From Entoloma clypeatum (lineage: Eukaryota > Basidiomycota > Agaricomycetes > Agaricales > Entolomataceae), in NCBI GenBank assembly GCA_963565915.1, contig OY751493.1:744001-808000 (forward strand): a stretch of DNA of 64,000 bases. The letters are read 5' to 3'. The stretch's first letter is position 1; the number at the start of each line of letters is the position of its first letter. Position numbers and translations under genes: made by a program. Below, piece by piece: positions 1 through 9,500 of the stretch. The notes below the pieces were generated by a model. It was not told the origin of the DNA. It did not search any database and worked only from the letters and a program-made list of their open reading frames with translations.

Positions 1-527
1 GCACACAGGCTCCCCGGCGGCCGGGTGGCGGGCCCGCGACCTCGTTTCAAACACAGAAACCATCAGTGCGCTGCGCAGTTTTGACTGCACTGCATTTTTC
101 CAACTTTGGTTGATTCGAAGGTGCCCTTTTTCTCATGATCCGACATCACGTACGACGCGCAGCACCGCTTTCTCCCACTTCAACTTTCAAGCAAGTTTCG
201 GTTGTGAAGTATGTATGTGCCTTACTACAAACATATACTTTTTGATCACTTCTTCAGCAGACTGATATAAAAAGGACCGATGCCTCATGATATTGCTCCC
301 TAGCTAGTCTCACCTCCCCCTTCCCCTCCCCCCCCTTCCCTTCGCTAGCCTTAGGGTTCTCAAAGGACCGTAGACCGGTTCCCAAGTCGTCGATCGATAT
401 CCTCCCTATCGTTGATCGATACCCGCTTTCTCCCGCCCATCGTACCCTTCCCTCTTTTTTTTTTCGTGGACATTTGCCCTTCCGGTCAGACCGCCTAAAA
501 GAAAAAAAGAAAAAAGAAAAGAAAACG
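1..527. other. Gene-free upstream region with pyrimidine-rich leader
   Basis: I see no convincing coding exon here. Positions about 310-475 on the plus strand are strongly C/T-rich, as is common in promoters and 5' leaders of basidiomycete genes. The tract ends some 50 bases before the start codon at 528. The purine run at 495-527 directly precedes that ATG. The stretch is probably the promoter and leader of the gene at 528; the transcription start cannot be placed from sequence alone. Confidence 0.4.
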
Positions 528-1674
528 ATGCCCGGATCCGCCGTCTCCGTTCTTCTCTTTTTCCTGGTCTGGATCATGATGCCGTGGTCAGTCCGTGCGT
601 TTACCGGACAAGGTTCGTTGCCCCCCCTTCGTCCTTTTTCCTCTGCCACATCTTCTCTCACTTATATACCCACCTTGACGCTTTTTTTTTAGCCACTTGG
701 TTCCATATTCGTGAGTACTTAACCCCCCCCACCCCGTGTACATAAGCACCTCGCTAAAACGAACGCGCCCCCTCCCCTCACAGATAACCCAGCCGGTGGC
801 CCCCCGCAGCCAGGCGCGTGCGGGGAGATCCACCAGGACAGTGAGTTTGTGTGTGCAGTTGCGCATGGGACGTTTGATACTTACCCGTGAGTGTTCTCTG
901 TCTTTTTTTTTATTTATTTACTATAATCTGTGCGAGCGTGGGGTGCTGATGAAGGCTTTTTTTGTTGTTGTTTCCGTTCACTTTTAGAGGTGCCGGTCTG
1001 GACCCTAACAGGTACGACTTATATCTCCCTGCACCTCATGGTTTTTTTCAAACAAAAATTGTCGTTCGATAGCAACCCGATATGCGGGAAGAACCTCAAA
1101 GCAACCTGTACGTTTTCTCCCTCCCCCCCCCCCCTCTCTCTTCCCTTCTTCCGTCAACAGGCCTTTTCTCATCATCCACTTAAATACCCTATTTCCATAC
1201 ACACACACAGACGGTACGACCTCCGTCATCGTCACCGTTGTCGACCGCTGCGCCGACTGCGAGATTCCAACCAACATCGACCTGTCGCCCGTCGCGTTCT
1301 CGGTGCTCGCGGACCAGGGCGTCGGGCGGCTGGACGATGTCGAGTGGGAGTGGACGACAGAGGCGGCTGGTCCCGCGGGTGTCGGCGTCGGCGTTGGCGT
1401 TGGCGTTGGTGTTGATGTGAATGCGACTCGGGATCGTCCCACGACTGCGCTTGAAGCGAGAACCCCGGTCGTTGACGCGAGGACGTCGACCGTGGAAATG
1501 AACATAACAGTAACAGTGACGCCGAGCAAGACGGAGGATAACAGGAGGAAGAGGAGTCTGTTTTCCGAGTTCAATGCGAGGGGAACGGACGGCGATGGTG
1601 TGGCGCATGCTGTGCAGAAGCGCGGGAGGATGGTGAGGCGGCATCGGAGGTCGGTTGCGCATGGGAGTGTTTGA
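528..1674 (+). CDS. Secreted RlpA-like double-psi beta-barrel protein
   Basis: Five exons joined at GT-AG sites (528-612, 784-886, 988-1011, 1073-1107, 1211-1674) give a 236-residue protein. Residues 1-24 form a signal peptide: a hydrophobic stretch ending in S-V-R-A. Residues about 29-125 match the fungal RlpA-like/expansin-like double-psi beta-barrel fold: the GACG motif with Cys41, Cys52, Cys75, then V-V-D-R-C with Cys96 and Cys99, and I-D-L-S-P at 105-109 followed by an F and a V-G-R-L segment. The exon phases all agree, which supports the model. Family members are small secreted proteins that may bind cell-wall polysaccharide; enzymatic activity is not established. After the barrel comes a Gly-Val repeat and a basic, low-complexity tail with several K-R and R-R pairs, unlike the usual compact members. 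The upstream in-frame ATG at 474 lacks a signal peptide, so 528 is preferred. Confidence 0.85.
1381..1416 (+). repeat. In-frame 6-bp repeat coding Val-Gly
   Basis: Several imperfect copies of a GTTGGC/GTCGGC hexamer run through the last exon of the secreted protein and encode alternating Gly and Val. The stretch lies just after the barrel domain and could vary in length between strains. Confidence 0.7.
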
Positions 1675-1817
1675 GGAGCTTTTGTTGCTCGTGCATCGGT
1701 TCAAACTGGGTGGGACTTACTTCCTTCTACCGAGATAACGCACCTAGAGGGTGCTCGTGTGCAATTTAGGCTGAAATGATTATTGGCCTTACAAGTCGTG
1801 ACTGGTGAGCTTTATGA

Positions 1818-1919
1818 GGCGCTATAGCCAAGTGGTTACGGCGACAGATTAGAATGGATTTGCGAGATTATATCATCTGTTCCTCTTTGAGGGCGCAGGT
1901 TCGAGTCCTGCTGGCGTCG
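1818..1919 (+). tRNA. tRNA-Ser (anticodon AGA), with intron
   Basis: The sequence folds as a type II tRNA. The acceptor arm is GGCGCTA (1818-1824) with TGGCGTC (1912-1918), including two G-U pairs, and the discriminator base is G1919. The D arm lies at about 1827-1843. The anticodon stem is ACAGA (1844-1848) with TCTGT (1876-1880), the loop T-T-AGA-A puts the anticodon at 1851-1853, and an intron of about 20 nt (about 1855-1874) follows position 37. A long variable arm (CCTC-TTT-GAGG) and a clean T arm (GCAGG/CCTGC around TTCGAGT) complete the fold. AGA plus the long variable arm indicates serine. A short T-run at about 1926-1930 could end Pol III transcription. Confidence 0.9.
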
Positions 1920-2056
1920 ATAGCAAGTTTTTCACAGGTTTTTGGGCTGGGGATCTTCCAGGGAGAGTGTCATTGGCAAGTAATCGATACAGCTTCATCA
2001 TTATTGTAGAGGGAGCCCGGATCACTGAAGCATTCATTACCGGTAATATCTACTTT

Positions 2057-3609
2057 CTACTTCCTCGGGCGGTGAGGCTGAAGGAGGAGTGGTTCCTCAA
2101 ATTGCGCGGTCGATGTCATCGCAAAGTTGTGAGCTGTTCCATTGCCCTAGAGAGGTCAGAACGAGCATGAGTAATCGCGGATAGAATGCCGGCTCGACAT
2201 GGAACCTACAAATAAAGCAGTTGGGAATCCGGGATCAAAGGGAACAGCCGACTCAAGCTCCTTGATTTGTTCATCTGTCAAGGTAATATCCAAAGCCTCG
2301 ATGTTAGCATGAAGGTGTTCGACCTTACGCCCACCGATGATGGGGAACACGAACGGTGCCTTGTGCATGACGTAGGCGATGGCCACTAAGATAAAGAACA
2401 GTCGGTAAAATTGAAGGGGGGGGGTTCAATATATGTTCTTACCAGCAGAGATGTTCTTCGCCCCGACGTCCTTGGCGACCTTTTCAAGCACCGCTGAGAC
2501 CTTCTTTTCGGTCTCCGTACGCTCCCAGTCTGGCCCCATCATTCGACGGCCGGCTTCGCCTGTGTTGCGCCGCTTCTCCTCTTCTTCGTCGGTGCGGAAT
2601 TTCCCCCCAGCGAGGACGCTCCATGGAGCGAGCGCCATCCCTGCGAAAAGTTTTTAAAAAAAACCGGTTTTCAGTGGCATGGACAAAGACAAGACAATGA
2701 TGAGGGGAATCGTTACCTTCAGCACGCGCCATCGGGATAATGTCGCGCTCGAAGTCGCGCTGCATGACGTTCCAAGCGCCTTGGTAGACGGTGAACGGCG
2801 TCAAGGCGTGGTCCCGGGCGTATTGGTTGGCTCTGGACACGATCCAGGCAGGTGTATCGGAGATTCCCTTGAAAAACAAACAGCAACATTGCGAGTTTTT
2901 TTTAGGAGTTTGTTCTCGACACAGTCATGAGTTGGGGGGGGGGGGGGGGACACTTACGAGATAGAGAACTTTGCCGGCCTGGACGAGAGCGTGCAGGGAA
3001 CGCATGACCTCCTCGATGCTGGTCTCGTAGTCCCACCAATGCACGTAGAGAAGATCGAGATAGGTGGTGCGAAGCTTCGTGAGAGAGGCATGTAGGGAGA
3101 GATGGAGGGATTTGCTGTTGTTGCCGATGTACATGACTCTCTGAGTCACGTCCCCATTTGCGCGCTTGAAGTTGGTTGAGTACTGTGTAGGGGATCGTAA
3201 AGGCTCTTTCTTAATATGGAATTTACGGCATACCTTGGTGGCGATGAAGAGCTGATCCCGGATACCGCGCGTCTCAGCCCATTCGCCGATGAGCTTCTCG
3301 GAAGTCTCGTCTTGGCTGAAAGGCCATCGGATTTGAGCGATGTTGATGTAACGACACGGGGGGAACGGTGTAAACTCACTAGTTGTTGGCAGTATCGATA
3401 AAGTTACCTCCAGCGTTGTAGTACGCGTCGAGGAGCTCAAAACTCGTGTCCCTGTCCATGGATCCCAGAGCTGCGCGCCACTGCTCGTTATCCCCAATGC
3501 TCATAGCACCGAATTGGAGCGGGGAGACATGAACACCGGCAGTGGTGGACAAGCGTCTGTATATACCGAGTTTGGTGGGAGGAGTGGGAGCGGGTTGCCA
3601 GAGAGCCAT
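2057..3609 (-). CDS. Aldo/keto reductase, aryl-alcohol dehydrogenase type (tandem copy 1)
   Basis: Seven exons on the minus strand (3609-3380, 3315-3234, 3182-2958, 2867-2717, 2640-2443, 2385-2210, 2146-2057) give 383 residues, the usual length for fungal AAD-type reductases. These NADPH-dependent cytosolic enzymes reduce aldehydes to alcohols and are often linked to aromatic metabolism. The catalytic tetrad is visible: Asp72 (in F-I-D-T-A), Tyr77, Lys104 (A-T-K) and His152 (Y-V-H-W-W). An I-I-G-G-R-K segment near the C-terminus fits the nucleotide-binding region. The last exon is not in an obvious long reading frame: a donor after A-L-F at 2210 joins it. The model is supported because the neighbouring paralogue has an exactly matching 90-nt last exon ending in L-L-Q-P-H-R-P-R-K. 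Internal exon lengths (82, 225, 151, 198, 176, 90) are identical in both genes. A run of about 14 G lies in the intron at 2936-2950. Substrate is unknown. Confidence 0.92.
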
Positions 3610-4216
3610 CGGGTTGAGTGAAAGAGAGTTGATTGGGTGTTGGTTGTGGTTGTTGTGCCTTATACTTATAGGATAGTTCGAGCCTCGAGGCCATTGAACA
3701 AGAAAGGGGTCCACGCGTCCCTTGCTTAGATAGTCAGCGAACCACTGCCGGCCGTTCGAGTACGTGGCGAATGTGCTCCATGTCCATGCCGCGCGAAGTC
3801 AAGCGGATCGATGGGGACCATCATCTGATTTGTGATGACGAATATTCCTGCTCGATGAGCCTGTGCTGATGCCGGATGAGTGCAGGTATGCCTCCTGCGA
3901 GTCTCGCTCAAGTGCACCCTTGCGTCCCTCAGAACGACTGCGCACAAGATTTCTCCCTCAGCAATTTCCTACTTTCCAAGCTTGGCTCCCTCCATTAGGA
4001 CGAGAGACACCCTTCATTCACTGGCTCGAAAAAGCCGGGATTGAAAAAATACTTTTTAAATTATGTTGGCCATTTTTCAACGCACGCCTAAGACTCAAAA
4101 CCCGGCGATAGAAAATTCAGGTCGTTGAGAGCAGTCGCAACCCGAACGTGAAGCAGGTCTTAGATCGATGAACGATTCTGCAGAATATATAGTTATCGGG
4201 ATAATGAACCACCTAC
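3610..4216. other. Intergenic region upstream of reductase copy 1
   Basis: No exon with believable coding content was seen. It contains the promoter side of the reductase at 3609 and the far 3' side of the second reductase. Short open frames here show no family resemblance. Confidence 0.4.
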
Positions 4217-4329
4217 GATGCTATTTGGCCGAATGTATAATCAAGAGACTGATTGGGAAGATCGGGAAAGCATATTGACCTCAGGCCCTTTTGTAAGAAG
4301 CATACTAGGTTCAAACCCTGCTTGCGTCG
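4217..4329 (+). pseudogene. Probable decayed tRNA-Ser remnant
   Basis: The stretch ends in a B-box-like AGGTTCAAACCCTGC (about 4306-4321) followed by TTGCGTCG, closely similar to the T arm and 3' acceptor strand of the tRNA-Ser at 1818. It begins with GCTAT and a TGGCCGAATG A-box-like sequence. The T stem has a mismatch and the acceptor and anticodon stems no longer pair well. It sits about 260 bases beyond the 3' end of reductase copy 2, just as the intact tRNA sits about 140 bases beyond copy 1, so it may be a duplicated and decayed sister. Confidence 0.45.
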
Positions 4330-4585
4330 CTTGAATTGGCGGGGGGAAAACTGCACATGGTCTTTTGCAAGAGGGCTGTGTAAATTCCGATTTGATACAG
4401 TTTTCCGTGTACTTCATATAACCAGAGAACAACGCTTGAGAATAACGAAGCAGCTTTGATGCTTCGAAAATTCAGGAAGTCAAGCAATGATTCTTACGAT
4501 ACGAGATGACTTCAACTTGGATTGCAAAAATTCATACTGAACTTGGATGTTAACATAGGAGAAGACAAAGTTGAAAGCGAACCAT

Positions 4586-6100
4586 CTATTTCCTAGGACG
4601 ATGAGGTTGAAGGAGCAACCTTTCCTCAAAGTACGCCGTCGAGGTTAGCCCCCGCATGGGAAGCGTCTCATTTCCCTACCAGATCATGAGCAAGTGCGGG
4701 CAGAAGGTGATAGGATTCAGGTTTTCGACTCACAAACAAAGCGCTAGGGAACCCAATGTCAAATTCAACAGTGGACTCCAGCTCTTTAATTTGTTCATCC
4801 GTCAAGGCAATATCCAAAGCTTCAATGTTTGCTTGTAGATGTTCGACCTTGCGCCCGCCGATGATGGGGAATACAAAAGGAGCCTTGTGCATGACATAGG
4901 CGATGGCAACTGAGAGATCATGAACCCGTAGTTCGGGATGAGCACCAGGTTAACAGGATAATGCCTTACCAGCAGTGATGTGTTTCGTGCCAACTTCGTT
5001 GGCGATCTTTTCGAGCACGGCACACATCTTTCTTTCTGTCTCTGTGCGTTCCCACTGCGCTCTCCTAGCAGTCCGGCCATTTTCTCCGGTAGCGCGCCGT
5101 CTTTCCTCTTCGGCGTCCGTGAAGAACTTGCCACCACCAATGACATCCCACGGAGCAAGTGCCATTCCTTGGGCACGTTAGTATATGGCGGAGATGTAAG
5201 ATTGAGACCATATTTTTTATGTTGCTCACCTTCAGAGCGCGCCATGGGAATGATGTCACGTTCGAAATCGCGATACATGACATTCCACGCGCCCTGGTAA
5301 ACCGAGAAAGGTGTCAAAGCATTGCAACGAGCATATTGATTAGCTTTGGCAACGATCCATGCAGGTGTGTCTGAGATGCCCTACGACGCCGAGAGTCAGT
5401 TTTGATTTTTGTGGATAAGAATCGATGCGGCGTACAAGATAGAGGACTTTCCCTGCCTGGACGAGAGCGTGCAAGGATCGCATAACTTCCTCTATACTGG
5501 TGTCATACTCCCACCAGTGGATATAGAGAAGATCGACGTATGTAGTCCGCAGTTTCTTGAGAGAAGCGTGCACAGAGAGGTGGAGCGACTTGGTGTTGTT
5601 GCCGACATACATGACTTGCTGAGCAATCGATTTGTCGTGACGCTTGAAGTTGGATGTATACTGAAGAGACTTGTTAGCATACCGTCTTCAACGCCCATAG
5701 CCAAACGTGTCAACCTTGGTAGCAATAAAGAGTTGATCACGAATGCCCCGCTCCTCTGCCCATTCGCCGATCACCTGTTCAGACGTCTCATCTTGGCTGT
5801 TCGTGACCATCGAAGAGTCAATGCCAACTTCCAGGCATCTCCTTTGAATAAAATCATTACTTACTAGTTATTGGCCGTATCGATGAAGTTGCCTCCCGCA
5901 TTGTAGTACGCCTCGAGAAGCTCATGGCTCTTCTTCTTATCCATGGCGCCGAGGAAGCTATGCCACTGAGAATCCTCAGTTCCGATGCTCATGGCTCCGA
6001 ACACAAGTGGAGAGACATGGACACCAGCAGTGGTAGACAAACGCCTATAGATCCCTAGTTTGGTGGGCGGAGGTGGTGGAGGCTGCCAGTAGGAAGCCAT
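4586..6100 (-). CDS. Aldo/keto reductase, aryl-alcohol dehydrogenase type (tandem copy 2)
   Basis: Seven exons (6100-5865, 5796-5715, 5660-5436, 5380-5230, 5167-4970, 4909-4734, 4675-4586) encode 385 residues. All internal exon lengths equal those of the neighbouring paralogue, so the two genes arose by tandem duplication. The tetrad is conserved: Asp74, Tyr79, Lys106 and His154 in Y-I-H-W-W. The N-terminus has a run of six prolines. The start at 6100 is the first ATG; a codon two residues upstream is GTG. The last exon (G-N-E-T start, ending in H-R-P-R-K) was found by analogy with copy 1. It is on the same strand as, and 456 bases beyond, the large WD-repeat gene. Role as for the family (NADPH-dependent aldehyde reduction); substrate unknown. 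A truncated duplicate lies at 14000-15250, probably an assembly artefact. Confidence 0.92.
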
Positions 6101-6556
6101 TGACACTGATAATGGTACGGCGCTGGATGTACTCTTTCGATATCGTTAACCAGCTTCTTCCAGAAGCCATCTAAACATTTCGCGGTATTCTCCGTTATCC
6201 TGGTCCCTATGCCGAGCATCGAACCCATGAGAGCCGCGTCATCATTGAAACCGAGAATCCTGTGGACAAGAGATAAGTGACACATAGGCAGCCGGGAATG
6301 ATGATCGTGGTATGTTGAGCTCGCTGTGCTCTCACGCCTTGGGTTCACGTTTGACTAAACGGCGCCATGTAGCCAAGGTTGCCTCCATATTTCTCTCAAG
6401 TCGCCCCTCCCTAGGCTAAGAAGCAGACCGAGTTACAGCAATCAGGGATTCGTAAGTTCCATGATCCCTTCCCTTAGGACTCGAGACACACATCGACGGA
6501 AAGACGTGAACACCATCCCCCGCGTAGCACTATTATAGAGATCATTACAGAATCAG
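6101..6556. other. Intergenic region between WD-repeat gene and reductase
   Basis: The region is the promoter side of the reductase starting at 6100 and the 3' side of the WD-repeat gene ending at 6557, both on the minus strand. An open frame at 6055-6348 (minus) overlaps the reductase start in another frame. I recognise no family in it and do not call it a gene. Confidence 0.4.
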
Positions 6557-9500
6557 TCAAGTGAAATGAGGTAAGGAGGCTGTTACTTGTGGAGGCGATA
6601 GACTATGGATTCCATATCGACTAGAAGGACGTGTCTGTGTTTCTTCCAGCCCATTGCAGAAACACCCACATCCAGTTGGACAGATAGGAACATCTAGACT
6701 GTTCCAACAGGATATATGTGTAACATGGAAGCAGTAAAGGCAGCTTCTTGATAAACCTGTCACATCCTCAGATACAGGTTCATTATGATTCCATCTTGAC
6801 GTACCTTTGACAGGGAGTCTGCAGATGGAACATTTCGCCATTGAACTTGAAGCATTGCAAGATGGACAAATATAGGCCTTTCGTGGTATAACCATTGTGC
6901 ATCTGATGCATGTGCGGACCAGCCCTGACAATGAAGGTAAGTTTGGGAGTCTACAAATTCGGAAAGGCGGAGTGAATTACCGATGGCATGTAGTTCAAGT
7001 TTACCTGGGGAATAGGTCCTCCGTTTAACCGACTTGAGTAGTTCAAGTCGTTTATGATACAGTTGCCATCGGTCCAAGACATCAGCATATACATGCACAT
7101 GGGCAGCGAATTGTCCGAGAAGTGCCGCATCAAGATTCTTCGTGACTGACTTGGGCAGCGTAGATGGCTTGTCAAAGACGACAACACGTTTCTCGCTCTT
7201 CCTAGTGAGAGCAGTCCGGCCTCGTTCAAGATTGCCAGGATCAACAACTACCTTCAACGGCGACCTTCGCTGCCCACCGGACGAAGAAGACACCGAAGAT
7301 CTCAGCGGAAGTGGCACGGTCTCACTCCAAGACCTCGACGAAGTGGCCACCGGCAGCGGTGGTGTGTTTGAACTTGAACCCTTCCTCTGCAGCTGCCGTT
7401 TGCGTCGACCTCCAATCCCGGGTCCGATTCCCATACCCACCGAAGAAGACGGTTCCGGGCACGCCTCGTTTGACTTTTCAAGCTTGGCTGGAGGAACGGG
7501 GGGTTGGAGAACGGGGAGAGGCGCGCTTTCCGGTGTCAATAGACCTTCCTTGAGCGTATCCTGGACACCGGACATGAATTGGCGCATGGTATTGGTGCCA
7601 AATAGGCTTGACCACGAGGCGCGCGAAGAGGCTGAGGATGATGGGAGGGAGGTACCGAGTTGCTGGTGCGACGAAACGGAGCCGGAGCTTTGTCTACGTG
7701 GCCAAGCTGCAATCAGGGAAGGGTGTTCAATAGAGTTCTTCTTGAGGCTGAAATAGTCTACGGAAGGATATTGGGTTTGTACCAGCCGAAGGTTTGATTT
7801 TGCTTTCGTCAGAGGCTCGTCTGGCAATGGCACCTGAAGGAGAAGAGACGATAACATGGCTAACATCTGGGAATCCTTGTTCTTCGCAAAGTCCGAATAT
7901 CTGTTGGAGTGTATGAGAAGAACATTGACATAGACGAAGCAAGAGAAATGAGACACACAGCCCCATAATGACCTTCATCCCCAACACATCGAATCCAACA
8001 CACCCACCCACACCCCCAGCCTTCTTCCCATACCCGGTCAATACTGCACGCAAACTCTTAAACGCTCTCTCATGATCCATTCTCCCATGCCTCCTCGCCG
8101 CTCCCGCATTCTTCTCACATACGTCCGCCAAACTCCCCCCTCCGACCTCAAATATGTAATCCACTGCCACCTTCCGATCCCCCCCAGCAAGGTTCGTCGT
8201 GTTTTCAATGAATACGGTGCTCCTCCTCGGTGCCAACAACGCATAGGTCTTCAAGATATCACCCAACGGCTTGGCCTCTCCCCCACCAGCACCGCTGTCA
8301 GACTTGTGCTGCGAGAACGTCAAGAGGTTCGTCATGATCCTCAAGATGTTGTTTCGGTCACCGACCGTCTTGCGGTGGTTCTCCGAAAGCTTAGAGTGGG
8401 GTGGTCTGTCCTTGGAGGACATGGTGAGACGACGGACGGCATCGGAGATGAGGGAAGGCGATTGGAACATTCGAGGCGGATTCTCTGTCGTGCCAGCAGT
8501 CGTTGCTACTTGGGGCGGTTCCTCCGGGGGTGTCTTGGGGGAGTCCGAAAGCCCGCGCAGCACATTCCGTACAATCCTCGTAGGATCGCGGAAGAAACAC
8601 ACAAGTTCACCTGTAAGTCCGACATCTTTCTCAGAAAAGAGAGAAGAAACCACACGAAGACACCTCCTCACCATTCGGTCCAAAAGTCCCCTGCGACGTT
8701 CTGGGCTCTACCAAATTCTTGTTCCCCCTCAAGATGCCTGTCCCATCCCGTGTTTTCTTCCTCACACCACCGCCTTTCACATTCTTCATCACTCCGTCCT
8801 CTTCACCATCATCTGATGAACTGCTCTCTCCCTGATCCACCATCGCCCATGGTTCCCCGGGCCTCCTCTCCTCCTCATCCCTGTAGAGGAGGAACCGCAG
8901 GCAGCTCTCGAGGCATGGCCGGCGGTGCTCCCGGATGGCCGCGAGCCGGCGCAGCATAAATGCGCGGTCTTTAAGAGATATGAGAGGGTTTCGCTCGAGG
9001 TCGATGATGGGGATACCCTCGGGGTACGAGGCTTGAGGATAGTTCCGCGGGAAGGTGAAGGTGACCCGGATGAAGACGAGAGAGGAATCGCCCCATGGAC
9101 CATGCAGGCCGAAGGTACAGGTCCGGCGTTTTGTGAGGTCATGCTGGGACCAAAAGACGTGAGCATTAAGAAGAACAGTAATGACAGAAAACGGACCTTT
9201 TCGAGCTTGATCTTTGGCGTCGCCAACTTGGTCAAAACAGATGTTATCCTGCCCAAAAGCATTGATACCACCTCACTCCGGAGAGCAAAAAACGATCACT
9301 CACTCATCCTGCAATGATTGTGCCTGCCCCAGTCCACTATCCAGGCTGTCCTTCCGGTCCATCGCACTCTCGTGGTCGCCTCTGGTCTGACTCTCGCTCC
9401 CCCCACCTCTGTTCCCGTCCCCCATCCCAATCCCAACCAAATCCGCCCCACTAACTTGCCTTGAGCGCGAATTGAGCCTGCTGCTGGCACTCCCACTTCC

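Noticed and set aside
6055..6348. Minus-strand open frame upstream of reductase 2
   Set aside because: It overlaps the reductase start in another frame and has no recognisable domain or homologue; it is probably leader or promoter sequence.
8072..8959. 295-codon plus-strand frame opposite WDR59 (also at 17222)
   Set aside because: It is an antisense shadow of GC-rich WDR59 exons; the minus frame carries the conserved domains.
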